64,000 nucleotides of DNA, from the NCBI GenBank assembly GCA_949987705.1, contig OX465281.1:237915143-237979142 (forward strand), read 5' to 3'. This document shows positions 44,996 to 57,823 of this stretch, one piece after another (within the stretch, counting starts at the first letter, position 1; each line of letters opens with the position of its first letter). This DNA is from Thereva unica. Taxonomy: Eukaryota; Arthropoda; Insecta; Diptera; Therevidae. The notes beneath the pieces were generated by a model. That model was not told the origin of the DNA, searched no databases, and saw only the letters and a program-made list of their open reading frames with translations. A program made the translations under genes and the position numbers.

Positions 44996-45399
44996 CCTAC
45001 GGTGGAATAAATCCGAGGGAGTTTTCTAGTTGGGTACGCGGATTTCCAGGGGCAGTTCACGCAATTCAAAGTCTGTCGATTGAAAACGACACAGAGCCTG
45101 CTCAAAAAAACTTACTATGGGTAAACACGGGAGTTTTTAAACGTCAAAAAGGCATGCTAGGTGTTATGTTGTAGTTCATCACGAAGTTTCTTTAACGAGT
45201 TAACCATAGTTAGGTTTTTGAACGTGCACCATGTCGTTTTCAGTCGACTGCGTGAACTAGCCTCTGTTTTCCTACGCGTCGAAGCTGCAAAGATGATCCT
45301 CAATCAAGCAATGGGTAGGAAATCGGCTGGAAACTTGAGCTTGCAGTTCAGAAAACGGAGTTAGGAACGGAGAAAACGGAGATTTCTTTAACAAAGGCT

Positions 45400-46240
45400 T
45401 CAAACTTCCGGTATATGTAGAACAAGAGAAGGCACTATAGTCACAGACAGAGAAGATGTAAAGAAAAGATGGAAGGAAGTTTTTAGCGAGCTGCTGAACG
45501 CAAATAGAGATATATTCACGGAATTTGAAGATGGAGCCAAACATGTAGGGCTGCAAATAAATGCAGATAACAGCAAAATTGCAATTCTGTCAAGAGTGGA
45601 AAGAAGAAGAAGAAACCACATCACCACCGGGGGGTACTGTAACTTCAAACGGGTAAAGCAATTTAACTACCTGGGGTCCACAGTCAGCGAAGACAACAAT
45701 GAAACGATAGACGTACAAAGAAGAATACACGCCGCAAACAGAACATACTTCTAACGACTGCCAGTGATAAAATCCAGAGATCACAGCAAAACAAAAATAA
45801 GTATCTACAAAACCAACATGCGCACAGTGGATACATATGGATGTGAAACATGGAGTATTTCCCCGAAATTCGCGGACAAGGTATTTGAGAAGAAGGTGTT
45901 CCGTAGGATATACGGCCCAATCAATGAAAACAATGCTACAATCATTAATTGTACGATCTATACAAAGAGAATAAACTCTCGCCACATGCCAAGCTACAGT
46001 GTTTACGTTGGGCCGGTCATGTCCAAAGAATGGATGACTCAAGGATACCAAAAAAAGCCCTGTATCTACTACCAAATGGCAGAAGACTAGTTGGCAAACC
46101 ACGGTCAAGGTGGGAAGACAACTTTAAGTCCGAAGCAGCAAAACTGTTCAATACAAGAAACTGGAGATAAGCTGCGGAGCAGAGAGATGTCTGGAGGAAG
46201 AAGCTGATGGAGGCCAACGCTCGAATTGGGCTGTAGAGCC
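45400..46240 (+). pseudogene. RTE/BovB-like LINE relic, second lineage
   Basis: Frames read GTIVTDREDVKKRWKEVFSE (linker), then after a large deletion GLQINADNSKIAIL, FNYLGSTVSEDN, YGCETWSISPK and KVFRRIYGP. In another frame come CLRWAGHVQRMDDSRIPKKAL and GKPRSRWED, the hallmark C-terminus of this LINE type. The RT core (motifs A-C) is deleted near 45535. At least two frameshifts. It differs clearly from the RTE copies at 5.5, 11.9 and 49.9 kb. Confidence 0.8.
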
Positions 46241-46653
46241 CATTGAATAAGAAGATATATTTTTGATTGAAACTACGTAGAAACTGCTTCAAGTGAGGTT
46301 CCGTATGCAGTGGTCTAGATGTGCTCAAGCCCCGTGACATTTGGCGCAGGCTTGGGTACAAAGCTCTTAAAAATGTTTCAAAATTTGAGAAAGCTTCATT
46401 TAACTTGCTGCCATTTAATCAGCAACCACTGCGTATTGCTAAAGGGAGGTGTATTTTTATGGCGCTTTAATGAATTCGAATTTCAAGCGTAAAGTTGGAA
46501 AAACAGTTTTTTACAATTTTTTATATTTTCAGCCGATGTAGGGGTAGTTCTAACCCATGAGAATTATCTGTGCTGTACTGCCAACATAAGGGCTCGCGAG
46601 TTACTTTTGACGTTTAAATCGCTAAAGGTTCGATTGTTAAACAAACTGACAAG
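46241..46653. other. No recognised feature
   Basis: Nothing recognised. Confidence 0.4.
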
Positions 46654-47083
46654 CTGCTAGCCGGTGAATTCACTAGCTGCTAGTAAACTAGCCCAGTGTC
46701 ATCATGTTCACTAGCTAACTAGCAGATTATAAACAATCTGCCAAGAAAGTTGAAAGTCGGGCAACTTTACTCGCTTCTATCTGGCGTGTGGGCTTGTTAG
46801 CTAGTAAACTAGCCGTGTGCTATCGTAGTTGCTAGTGCACTAGCTGCTAGGTTCGCATTATTTGGTTTCATTGTCTACAAATTGACGGAATTGGTTTTCG
46901 CGGGAGTAGGTATTTTTGATAATGCTATCAAAAGGGGGCTCAAAAGAAAAGAAAAACATCAGTTTAACAAAGCAAAAACCAAGCAAGACGCGGGTTTAAC
47001 TCGCTAAGTAGCTGTCTACCGAGCGAGTGGAAAGTTTTGGTAATCATCGTCACTATCGCACTAGCTGACTCGCCGGCTAGTAG
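46654..47083. mobile_element. Possible DNA element rich in CTAG palindromes
   Basis: The ends are similar inverted sequences: CTGCTAGCCGGTGAATTCAC at the left and the inverse of CTACTAGCCGGCGAGTCAGC at the right. Inside, palindromes such as CTAGCTAACTAG and GCTAGTAAACTAGC recur. No coding. The target duplication was not found, so the limits are approximate. Confidence 0.5.
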
Positions 47084-47421
47084 TAAATGTAAATTCTCTT
47101 AATGTATATAATCAAGCCGTAAAGATGAATTTAACCCATAACAGGGGTATGAAAAAAGCTTCCTTTTCATGACTTCTAAGACTATTCCTTTTGACCATAA
47201 GTTATCCTTCCCATGCGAGAACATAATTAACTTTTAATTTTTTCTCTATAAAGGTTTTAACGGTAGGTTTCGTACGTTTATTGCCCATAAAAGAAATCCC
47301 CTAGCACAAGGAATATTGATCGACAGTTGTATCATATGCTATTATTCGTGTTTTGCGAGGCACCAACACTTGTTCATCATATCCTAATGCTATGACACTA
47401 CAGGCTCACATGCGTTCAATA

Positions 47422-47700
47422 TATTGGAAGGACATTCGTCCTATCGCACTTCTCTACGAATTTACGCAGGCTATTGGAAACTTGCATATGCTCAACCCAT
47501 ACCAAACTACGTTGACAACTTGTCCAACTATCGCCCAATAGTAATTACTTCTATCTTCTATAATGGGGACGAAAACCAACAACAAATTCATACAATATCT
47601 AGAACACAAACAAAATTTTAAATGACGCACCTGACGGCTTCAAAGCCGCGAGTGGAGCTTCACCGCAATCAACGTCAATTTTAGTTGAATTTTTAATGGC
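47422..47700 (+). pseudogene. LINE reverse transcriptase fragment
   Basis: One frame reads YWKLAYAQPIP then NYVDNLSNYRPIVITSI, the block just before RT finger motifs (W..A...PIPK, NYRPI). A shifted frame continues FIQYLEHKQNF and DAPDGFKA (from the usual QYGFR block). Only about 90 codons remain, with at least two frame changes. Confidence 0.65.
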
Positions 47701-47800
47701 ACCTTTTTGCGACAGGTAATATTAGCCACGTTGCGGGTTCCACGCATATAAATTAACTACGATTTATTTCACTCCTGCTGGGAAGAACATGAAGAAAATC

Positions 47801-48372
47801 TTTAGTTCCGATTGGATCTTCAGTAAGTTCATACCGATTGCTCCTTTAGTAAACTACAAAATTCAAGACAGTGAGAAAGCGAATTGTGACTTGTTTTAAA
47901 AAAAATTGGATATTCAACTATTTTGAAATTTCTGCATTTAATGAAGCAAATTATTTGATCCAACAAGCGTTTTAGCCGCTTATATTTTCTGGGTTGGTAG
48001 TATGATAATGATAAGACTATTTCATTTACTGGGGAGATTATTGATTATTTGTCATTGCAATTATGATTTGTGAAACAAAGCTCCAGTCAAAATCGCATTC
48101 AACTGGAGCATTGTTACCTAAAGACTAATTGCATTGCATATTAATCCACGATGTACTACTTATCATTATCATTACTACCAGCCCACGACATCTTAGTGGC
48201 CAAAAAGCTTGATGGATCAAATCATTTCCTTCAATATTTTCAGGAATTTTGAAATATTTGAATATCATCAATCATTTTGAAAGAAAAATATTATTCGCTC
48301 TTTTTGACTGTTTTGAATTTTGTAGTTTACTAGAGAAGGTAGGGGCTTACTGAGGCTCCAATCGAAGCTAAA
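47801..48372. mobile_element. Diverged hairpin element with AATC target duplication
   Basis: The left arm from TTTAGTTCCGATTGG aligns imperfectly over about 280 bp with the inverse of the right arm ending CCAATCGAAGCTAAA. Shared blocks include AGTAAACTACAAAATTCAA, TTTGATCCA.CAAGC and GATAATGATAAG. The centre is a hairpin, CTCCAGTC...ACTGGAG (48080-48109). AATC flanks both ends (47797-47800, 48373-48376). No coding. Confidence 0.75.
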
Positions 48373-49854
48373 AATCAAATCATAAATAATTTATAAGCGT
48401 GGGACTCTGAAAGTGGCTACTAACTATCAAGTCGCGAAAAGGTGCTATTAAGAATTCAACATAACAGCAATTTAGAAAATTGTTGTTGGTGATTAGTGGG
48501 GGTGGTTTGTGGGTTAAGCTAAGGCGATTTGTGCCTTCAACATATGCTACACACCTCAAGGGGCCAACCATAAGTGGCATAGTGTCACCCACTGTTCGAG
48601 GTGTCTCTGCATATCTGACTGAATACGGAGGAAACCAAGAAAAAGGTTTAAAGCATCGCGTTAAGAGAATGAACGAATTGCCGCAGTAGAATATGATAGC
48701 ATCTCTTCGTCCTTTACCAGTCCAAATTTTTAATTGTAGTCCAGTGGAGTATTCGAATTTTATTTCGTAGTTCCTAAAATTATTAGTCCTGGGACATTGC
48801 TCAAGTTTTTGCCGTAAATCTTGACTATTCCGAGATAGGCTTATCGTTGCTATAACAAAAATTATTTTTCGAGGAGAGAATGTGAAAATCACGCCCAACC
48901 CTTACGTGGAGCACCAGGCAGTGTTTGGTTCGTTTTGAGGTTCAAACCACTCGCCTTGAATGCTCTTTGGTCTGTTACTCGTAGATAGGAAATACCACTC
49001 TGGGCTTAACTGATTTAAAGTCAAATCCTTCTAAGAGGTGGAAGTAGGATTCGGTAAGCATGGTTATAAATCCTAGGCGTTTCTGAGGACCTATTTTCTT
49101 GAAGTATGTATCGGCATCATCGTAAATCCCTGGGGCTGTTACTGTACCATTTGCTCCCGTTTTTATAAAATTATAGATAATAATATTTTCGCCTGTGTAA
49201 TTAAAACTTATAGAAAACCAAAATCCAAAACGTTTTGTTTCAGCCTTTATGCCTACAAAAATAAATTTCTGACCTATCAGTCATACACGTTTACAGACTT
49301 ACAGAATGGTCCCCAAACCAATTCAAAAACAGGATGTTCCTGTATAAGGCAAAAATAACATTGGAACCTCAATATATGTCTCTTCCGTACATACCAATAT
49401 AGACTCCACTCGGCTAGTATTATTCTTCCAGAGCACCATGTAATGAATGAACATTTTGTAGTGGGGAATGAGGTTTTAGTCCTCGTATTTACCTAACGCA
49501 ATGAAATGGCTAGACACACCGAATGCCATGTGTAAAAAATCGCCCTTCCGGACTAATACTCGGTGACCAGACCAATGAGGGTAGAATTCACCGTCAAAAA
49601 TTTATTGTTAGTACTGTTTACCATCATATGCAGAAGTCGTTGACATTGCAACGACTGACTCATTGATGAATGTAGGTAAGCTAGAAACTGCACACAACAA
49701 CTCTACTAAAGAAAAATGCAGCAGTCTCAAATAATACGGTCAAGCGAAGAGGAATATCGAGAGTTAAGGGGAGAAGAGGTCAAAATTTTTAGATAGGAAA
49801 AGGAACTTGAATAAAAATCTCGAATGGGTGTCTGTGAACTAGAACAGTGTCTTC
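48373..49854. other. No recognised gene
   Basis: A 172-codon minus-strand frame (48380-48898) has no recognised motif and no clear coding pattern. Nothing else was seen. Confidence 0.4.
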
Positions 49855-51262
49855 TTCTTCTTTCTTCTTTGATCCGTTCGCTGGCGGTCCGAGCGGAACG
49901 TCCCCGCACGGGATAGACTGCTATCGGTGCTGTTGGGTCTCAAACTCGATTCACGATTCGTTTCGTTGTTTCTTTAGGTCGCCCTCGATATTCTTTATCC
50001 AGGTTTTCTTCGGTATCGATTGCTGAATTCTCCAGTCTGCAGGACGGTCTCGCCAAAGAAGTTTACGTGGCAAGCGGTTATCATCCATTCGGCAAACATG
50101 TCCAAACTACCGTAGTCGACGTTTTTGCATTTCTTCTTCGATCAGTGTCTGTTGATTGCACCTTTGTATAACTGTATCGTTTCGAAGGCAATCGCAAAGT
50201 GAAGCACCGTGGATCTGCCTCAAGCATCGAATTTGGAATACCTCGAACATGTTGAAGTCCGGTTTGAGCAGTGCCCACGTTTCATATTCATAAAGAAGAA
50301 TCGGAAGGGTCAACGTTCAGTACAGGCGTACTTTCGTTTTGATGGCAATATTGGTTCGTTTTCGTATGCACCACTTGACCGAGACGAATGTTGCTGTTGC
50401 CTGGCCGATGCGACTGTAAACGTCGGCCGTCGATGCCACATTCGTTTCCTCAACCAATGATCCCAAATATTTGAACAACGGAACCTGTTCGATTTGGGTT
50501 ACATCGAGACGAGATGAACACTGGCCCTCGATCAGTCCGTTGTGAGCACTTTGGTCTTCTACGCATTGATTTTTAACCCGTATGACTGGGCGAAATATCG
50601 TATAAGATGTCCGTTGCTTCGGCATCCATGTCGGCGAAGACGGCGCTATCGTTGGCGAATATCAAGTCGGTTACGAAGTTGTTGTCGTCAAATCGAACTC
50701 CGAGTCGGCCATCGAATGCTTCACGCCTAATCGTGTCGATCACAACGTTAAAGAGAAGTAGCGAAGCGACGTCTCCCTGACGGACATCCGTTAGCTGACG
50801 GAGTGCGAATATTTGATCAATACATCCTCGATGTCTCCACCGCTGCAGGTGCCCATGGGGAAAGGTCAGGAAATTTCCATCTGATTTTTTGATGTCGTTT
50901 GTTGATGTTATTTTGCCGCCGGATTATCAGGTACAGCGTCCGGTATTCGTGCCTCGACGCCCTTTGTTCCATGTCGGCTGCCACGTTATTCCAGTAGGCT
51001 TCCCTTCCAACTTCATTAATCGTCGTTCAATCGTCGGTATTGCCCAAAGTCAACGTGTTTAATTCGCTTCAGCTGATTGACGAAATCCATGACTGCGGCG
51101 GTCCGAAATCCATGACTGCGTTCGTTTACGGCTAAGTGCGCACAACTCCATTGCACACTCCACAATAGACTCCGACTTTTGCCTTTCTTCTATATCGATA
51201 TCGTCTGGTATTGCGGGCGCCGCGAACCTGTTGGATAATACCATTTGAAACTTTCGCTCGGT
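49855..51262 (-). pseudogene. RTE-type LINE, copy 3 (inverted, broken)
   Basis: Same lineage as the copies at 5.5 and 11.9 kb. It begins at the same linker (FQMVLSNRFAAPAIPDDIDI) and ends with LPILLYEYETWALLKPD, CNQQTLIEEEMQKRRLR and a WTCLPNG (VCRMDD-type) end. Between are the motif-B remnant (DVRQGDVASLLLF-like near 50770) and, after a gap, LDVTQIEQVPLFKYLGSLVEE. Many stops. The shared 5' limit of copies 2 and 3, at the linker, points to similarly truncated insertions. Confidence 0.85.
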
Positions 51263-54200
51263 GGCCGGGTCCCGTAGACACGTCCAAACCTCCCTTTATT
51301 CTTTTGCTGTTTCATGCTCACGTAATCCTATCTTCGAAATGAAGCTTGTTATTATCTTTCGTCAGGATTGGGTCAAGTAGCTGCAATGTAGTTCTTATGG
51401 ATTAATAATAGCCATGGACCAATAAAATCACGATTCTTCTGGAGCATAATGGGCATTATATTATCTAAGGTGTCTTCTACGATGACAAACAGTTTCAGTT
51501 TTACGATGGTCTAGTTTTATAATTAAGCGATTATAAATCTAAAAATTGGAAAGATCTTTTTAACTAATTTGTCTGATTCGGCAAGTAAAAGCTCGTCTAA
51601 TAAAGCTATTCTTCTGTGAATGAGCAATATACTTTATCAAGATTTATCTAGATCTCAAAGTATATCTGAAGTATCGTGCTACAAGAGCATGTCTGAATTA
51701 CAGATCTCCTTGTAGTTGTTCTATGCATAACGAGAGGATAGAAACGAGGATGCTTTAAACCGTATCAAATTCTCATACCTTTTTACACTATACCTATTAT
51801 CCTCTACAAGTACATCTCATGAATATTTATGTGTACCCACCAACCTAACTGACGCTGTATTATGCTGTTGCAGCAACTGCACCAAATCGGATTAGATGAA
51901 AATTCCCGAAGGGTTTGAATTGGCACACATCTCATTGTTTGTTACTTTTTGACAGGTTTTGTTGGTTCTCAATTGCAATACCTTAACTACAACAAGGCCA
52001 GGTCTGTTCGTTACTGTGAATATTCGCAGCATCAATAATATTGCTATTCCTTTCCAAAACAATTATAGGCTTGGTCTTCCAATGTATTGTATAGCTGCAG
52101 GTAACAATTCAATTTAATTAAAGTTCGCTTGCAGGATATCACCTGGCCCAAAAGATTCGTTTGGCGAACAAAACCTTCGAGAACCAAGCTGCTGTGAACT
52201 TCATAGGAAATCCAATTAATCGAATCTAGAAAGCACTCGGTATACGTGGAAGGGCGAATGGATCAATAAAATACATCCGTCAAGTTTAAGTAATTTTTCC
52301 AAAACGTCTACTTGTTTTTTGTTGTTGAGCCAAAAGCGAGTAATGTACTTACTTAACTTTTATTCTTGACACACAATAATACTCGGAACTACTTAGCTTA
52401 TAGCACTCACCGAAGCAATAAAATTCAATGAGTAAACATTTCAATTTTGTTTATTTTCATCCACCTACAACTTTCATTTCGAACGTGGTAAGTGGCTTTT
52501 ATACCCGATCAAACATATCCTTTGTTACGTTCAACCAAATCATCCTACGTCAATAAACCGTTTTATGTTTAGTTGTAGAGCGGTCGTCCCTACCACCACC
52601 ATCATCAATATTGGGGGCATAGTATATGGTGGTGCCATGAAAGCAAGCTCCAGCATGAAATTCAATGAATCTCAAGGTTATCCGCAAAATATCAAGTGAC
52701 ATTAATCGAATCTGAATGTCCTTTTTGTCAGTCATGAAAGTGTTATAGACCATCCGTAATTGTCCTCCAGAGTCCGGTAACTGCCGCAACGATAATCATT
52801 CTGTTCGTATAACGTTCATGAGTGCTGGCATTCTTATCACTGTACACGTATATATGTATATGTCGGTATTGCTAGCCATGTCACCATTGGTGCCGAAGTA
52901 GAATGTGTAACAATAATCCTCGAAATTGCTACGGCGAACAGTGAACCGAATTTATTTTGTCTCATTGACGATTCCAGGCCAATTTTCCAAAAGCGAAATT
53001 TATTCGTCCTGAATCTGTATTGAGTTAATGGGACGTGAACTTGTAAATTTGCGGCATTTGTGCTCCTCCGGAAATGGCCCTAAAAAGGTCTGTTCAGGTT
53101 ACCGGTAGTGATAAATGCAAGGATGCTTAACCTTTCCAAAATTGGGATAACATCCGCAATTGTATTCCTGAAAAGTATCCTATTGTTTACCTGCCGAATG
53201 GTGCTGCTGCTGGCATGAGGGTGTGTGACACGTTATCGATTCGGTCATTTGCATTAGTTTTGCAGGATTTTTGGGTCGGCAGTTGGGCCTAATTACAGAA
53301 AATAACCATCAAAGTTCCTGACGAAAATTACAACAACTATGCCAATGCTGCCAGGGGTTAATTCCTGTATTCGGGCATTTATATGGATGGCAGATAAACA
53401 CCCTTGGTCCTCTCGATAGCTTTTTACTATACCAGGCACTAAAAGTAGTTTGTTACTGCATAGAAACGTGAAAGGGTTTAAAAGATGGGTCTAAGTGCTC
53501 CCACATAAAAAGAGCACCAAAGTCATTACTCACCCCATGGTTGATATAAATTTTTCAATGAAATGCAACTAAAAGGGGATAAATTTGTTGATTTTCATTC
53601 ATTTATGGGGCTACTAATAGACTAATTTGGATGCAATACAGCCAGCAATTTCCATCGATTCCCGTCACTTTGTATACATCCTAGCACTCCTTCACTTCAC
53701 GAAGGTATCCACTTTGCAAAATTGCTATCGATTTCACAAAATTTGTTGTTTTCACGGGGAAGCAGGAATGGTGCAGGAATTTTGTTGCAGCATGTTTTCG
53801 GTATCCACACAAAACATATCCATGTCCTGATTTATGGTTTCATTTCGCCAAAGGACATGGGGGCATGCCTGTGCCCTAACTATGCCATGCCATAACAGGA
53901 GTTAAGTGTGGTAATTTTGAAAATTTATATGCCGCTTATTATGCCAAATAATTTGAGAAACGAGGAACAACCAGCGAATAGAATTCATGTTCATTAAGTC
54001 CTTGATACAGTTGCAACATTTCAAATTTAAATGTCGACATTCAGAAACGCTTTCATTAATTTCATCATAATAATCAGTCTTAAATGCAAAAAATTTCTAT
54101 TTTGCACACACATATATGAACTACATTTGATATCGTTGGGTTTTATTCAGGAATTAGTTAAAAACTTTGCCAGACCACTAGAGTATTAATTTCAAAGACT

Positions 54201-54790
54201 TTTTCCGATATTCAGGTCACGTTCAATGGTTTTGATTAGTTGATCGCCATTTTCGGTCGATGGTTTTTCGGTTATCAAATTTGAATATGCAAAAATCTCT
54301 AATTGAAAGGTGGGGAATATTTGGTGGCTTGTCCTCGTGCAGTCTGTTTATTCTACGAAATTTAATTTGCTTGGAATATTTTTAAACTTTTGATGGTATG
54401 TATGTGATAATTACATTCCATTTTGTAATTTAGTTACAACTTGTGTGATGTTTGAAAACATCAACAGTCAAATCAGGAGCGCTTGAAGGGCATATACCAG
54501 ATCGAAGGCATAATCTATATTATCATTCATCATGGCGGCAAAAGAGCAAACAACGCAAAGCAGGTATTCGCTGCCGTTTAGGGAAAGCACAGCCAGGACG
54601 TTAATTAGCAGCTATTTGGAAAATGAAGCCTCAACAAAATGAATGTCGTCCTGCCTTTAATTAAGAGCTTGGAGCGATGTGAACCAATCGCTGAGGGCAA
54701 TTTGTTCGAGCTTGGACGAAAACTTACTTAGTAGTATTCATGTGGTTGCTGAAGTGTAGAGAGGTGTTTACCGCCGGGTGTGTACATTAA
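51263..54790. other. No recognised feature
   Basis: 3.5 kb without recognisable domain, RNA gene or repeat. Frames at 52550-52789 and 53627-53830 have no motif. Confidence 0.4.
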
Positions 54791-55108
54791 GCCTATTCAG
54801 ACGCTGCCATAAGTGTGCTGAGCAAAACCGGTTTTATTCAACCCCTCGGAACACACACGGGGCGTAATTGTGTTTAGAACATTTGAAAGCTTTACAGGAA
54901 CGTTTAAATGTATTGTAAATAAAATTCACTTGTCAGACAACAACAGAGCTAAAGAAAACAAGAGATAAAAGTAACATTTTATATGTGTGTAAGTTTTCAC
55001 GCGTTTGCTTTTGCGTGAAAAATGTTTCGTTAAGTTCTTCCGCTCTCTTCCGTCTCTCATCTATAAAACCGGTTTTACTTGCCATGAATGTGCACCGTCT
55101 GAATAGCC
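54791..55108. mobile_element. MITE with ends GSCTATTCAGACG
   Basis: GCCTATTCAGACGCTGC at the left end and the inverse of GGCTATTCAGACGGTGC at the right end form the inverted ends. AAACCGGTTTT lies near both ends (about 54825 and 55067). 318 bp, no coding. The end sequence resembles Harbinger-type MITEs, but no identical 3 bp flank is evident. Confidence 0.65.
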
Positions 55109-55984
55109 CCATTGATAGCGGTTTTACAAAATAAAAGAGTAGAAAAAGAAGAAAGAAAGGATGATGATGCATGCTTGGCGTGGGAAAGTGTCATTTTTAC
55201 ACGGGGACTCACTTCCTCACACTCCCTCGTAACCTATTTATCTATGTTTGGTATAAGTCTGCGGGTCCATCGACTCTTAACAGACTTGTCTCACTTGCCT
55301 TGCGTTGCTATTACGTTACAGGTTACGTCGCAGGGCGACATCTTTCGTCACACTGACTTTGACTCTAACATATTCTGGATCATAGAGACGCATGCCTTCT
55401 CTCGCCAGTATCTTCCCGTTATCACGCATGCCGCATTGTTGGATATGGTCTTGTATGCGCAGTACGCACGAAGGACGCTTAAGCTCCAGATACATGCCTA
55501 CGTTGGTGCGTGTGGTGATTGATATAATGGAAGTGCTTACATTTAGAAGCAAACTGACATATAGTTACATAAACAGAACGCACCCAACGCAAAAGCTGGT
55601 CTACTTCCAACTTTTCCTCATTGCCGGTTTCACCATAGTTTCAAATACCCAATCACGAGCACTCAAAAAAGCCACTTGCACTCGTCGCTTAGATTTTTTA
55701 GTTATTTGTAAAAGACTAGTCAGAACTCAAGTAACTCTCTGTCAGCGGAAATTCGCCACATACACCGCAAGTACTATTCGCACGCACGTATCTGCTTCCA
55801 ATTTTAGTATGTATGCGGCCCTCCATTTTCTGCTGTAAGCCCTCTTTCTTGCTGCTGCGTGCTGCTAATACTGGCACTGCGAAAAGCTAGGTTTGGCTAA
55901 TCAACCTCGCCTAGAAGAGGCGACGGAATGGTTTGAACCCCACGTTAGGCAACATGCTGGGGAATGAGGCACAAATAGCAAAGC
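55109..55984. other. No recognised gene despite open frames
   Basis: Overlapping frames (55112-55522 plus, 55392-55838 plus, 55316-55552 minus) show no recognised motif. Without similarity I do not call a gene. Confidence 0.35.
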
Positions 55985-56410
55985 TTTATCCGTCATGCCC
56001 TCACGACAACAAAACGCCACCAAACGCTATTGTTCGGCAATGGCTGACGTTGGAAAGCATTTTCTTCTTACGATGTTTGGAGCCAAGAACATGGAAGATC
56101 TAGATTGTTTTCGCTACCAGTGTTACTTGCAGGCTGTTGCAAAGCAGTCTATACATTCATTTTTCAAGTTGGCTGCACTTTCTTCCCTCCTCAGCAGCTT
56201 CCAGGCAGCATTCATTTAGAAGCTACCACCAAGTGCAGCAGTGGCTGAATGAGAAGAATAACCCGCTCGAGTGGGGGCGGAAGAACAGCACGTCCTGCAG
56301 CTCCCCAAGAATTACTTTCCCTCACAGGTGCGCTTGCAAAGACGAATACTTCCGTGACTGCAAGTGCCGAAAGAGTGCTCAAGTATATGCGGTAATTGGT
56401 CAGGACTGAA
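55985..56410 (+). pseudogene. Relic of an uncharacterised multicopy protein with Cys-rich end
   Basis: One frame (55995-56219) reads LTMFGAKNMEDLDCFRYQCY then AVAKQSIHS. The next frame (56137-56409) carries SAASRQHSFRSYHQVQQWLNE, LEWG and a Cys-rich CACKDEYFRDCKCRKSAQ. I recall this order (R..F......PPTS.AA.QH..R.Y.QVQ.WLG..L.P..WGW, then C.C...C...C.CRK.GL.CS) from families of uncharacterised proteins present in many copies in invertebrates, probably transposon-borne. One frameshift at about 56150-56200. Function unknown. Confidence 0.5.
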
Positions 56411-56550
56411 TACTGATGAATACTTTACATTAATTTTAGGATGGATTTAATATTCTATACATTTTTACAAATAGTATGGCGTGCGCCAAAACAATTGGGA
56501 ATTTCAAAATCGCTTTTCCATTTGCAATGAGTGTCCTTAATTTTCGAACA

Positions 56551-56676
56551 GGTTAATTTGATTTGCAAAAGGGTGTATTTCATTTGCAAAAGAATGAATT
56601 TAATTTGCAAAAAGGTGAATTTTATTTGTAAAAAGGTGAATTTTATTTGCAAAAGGATTAATTTGATTTGCAAATG
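56551..56676 (+). repeat. 21 bp minisatellite, six copies
   Basis: Unit close to TGAATTTTATTTGCAAAAAGG, six diverged copies in 126 bp. A minus-strand frame reads it as a repeated LQIKFTF heptapeptide, which I regard as incidental. Confidence 0.9.
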
Positions 56677-57755
56677 TGAAATAAACTAGTTAATACACAA
56701 TCTAAATTTTTTAAATAACCGATTCCTCCTTTTTACTTTACCGGTGTACAAATTTAAATATATTGTAAATATTTTCCTGCTAATTTGGTAGAATTTGTTT
56801 ATATGGCATCATTTAATTTCTGTCAGTTGTTGTTGTTAAAATCCAAAATGTTAAACGAAATAAAATGAAAACTAAATATTATGTACATATGTAGTATCTA
56901 AATTTGTTTATGTTTTGCTGTGTTTACTTTGGTTCAGGATTTATATTTTTTCACCTATTTTGTAAACTAGTAAGAAGGAACTTCCGTTTCGTACAACTGT
57001 CTTTATTTTCATTTCTGTTTTCTGAATTCACCCCTACCTGCTCGAATCTCGATGTTTCGCTTCAAAAAAACAAAAACTGATATTTTTCAAATCCAGCAGA
57101 ATAACATCAACTTTTTATCTAAACAGCTTCTAATAATAAAATCAATTGCTACAAAAATCATCATAAATTTCCTACGACGTAAAAACGGATGCGAATATAT
57201 TAAGTTCTTCTCCTTCATCTACCAACATTGACCCATTAATAAACAAAGAATTAATTTTGGTACACGTTCGTTGATTTTAAGCCTTAGCAATATTTATTTA
57301 GGAATAACAAACAAACAACATTGTTCTCCCCTTAAATTTGAACAGAATATAATCAACAGCAGCATCCGAAAATATTAATACCATCACGACTGTGACAAAA
57401 ATTCCTGCTGGAGTTGTTTCCTTGGCAATTATTACACACCCAACAATGGGACCCGGAAGGATTATAATTTGTCAAAATAACCACAATGAAAAAGAAGAGA
57501 TTTCTCGTTTCATTAGTTCAGTTAGGGAAAGGCCCTTTATACTGTAGACAATCTATTTTCTTCGTATAGAGTGCAATGTCGAACAGCAGCTCTAGTCGGG
57601 GAGGAAGGAACTGCCACAACCTATCTGCGATATTTTTAGTCCACTTACTCCCAACCATTACTATCGCGAATTTTGACATCGGTACATCGGGAAAAAACTA
57701 GCTGGAGTGTTATGCCTCCTGAAACGAGTTGAATCTCATCAACCAACTGCGTGGG
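56677..57755. other. No recognised feature
   Basis: AT-rich; nothing recognised. Confidence 0.4.
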
Positions 57756-57823
57756 GCCGGCATTCGAAACCGGGACCTCTGCGATGGTATCCAGACGACT
57801 TACTCCCTAGACTACCGAGACCC
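57756..57823 (-). repeat. tRNA-like sequence, probable SINE head
   Basis: On the minus strand, CTCGGTAGTCTAGGGAGTAAG resembles an A box and CCCGGTTTCGAATGCCGGC a B box with one extra T in a short stem-loop. No complete cloverleaf forms, so it is not called a tRNA gene. The A-box part resembles that of the repeats at 25934 and 26380. Confidence 0.5.

Noticed and set aside
48380..48898. 172-codon minus-strand frame
   Set aside because: No recognisable motif or family pattern; its left end abuts a decayed hairpin element. Kept as unassigned sequence.
55112..55838. Overlapping 136- and 148-codon plus frames
   Set aside because: Both are in competing phases, with a third on the other strand, and none has a recognisable motif.
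57756..57823. Functional tRNA on the minus strand
   Set aside because: A- and B-box-like words are present, but there is an extra base in the B box and no cloverleaf.
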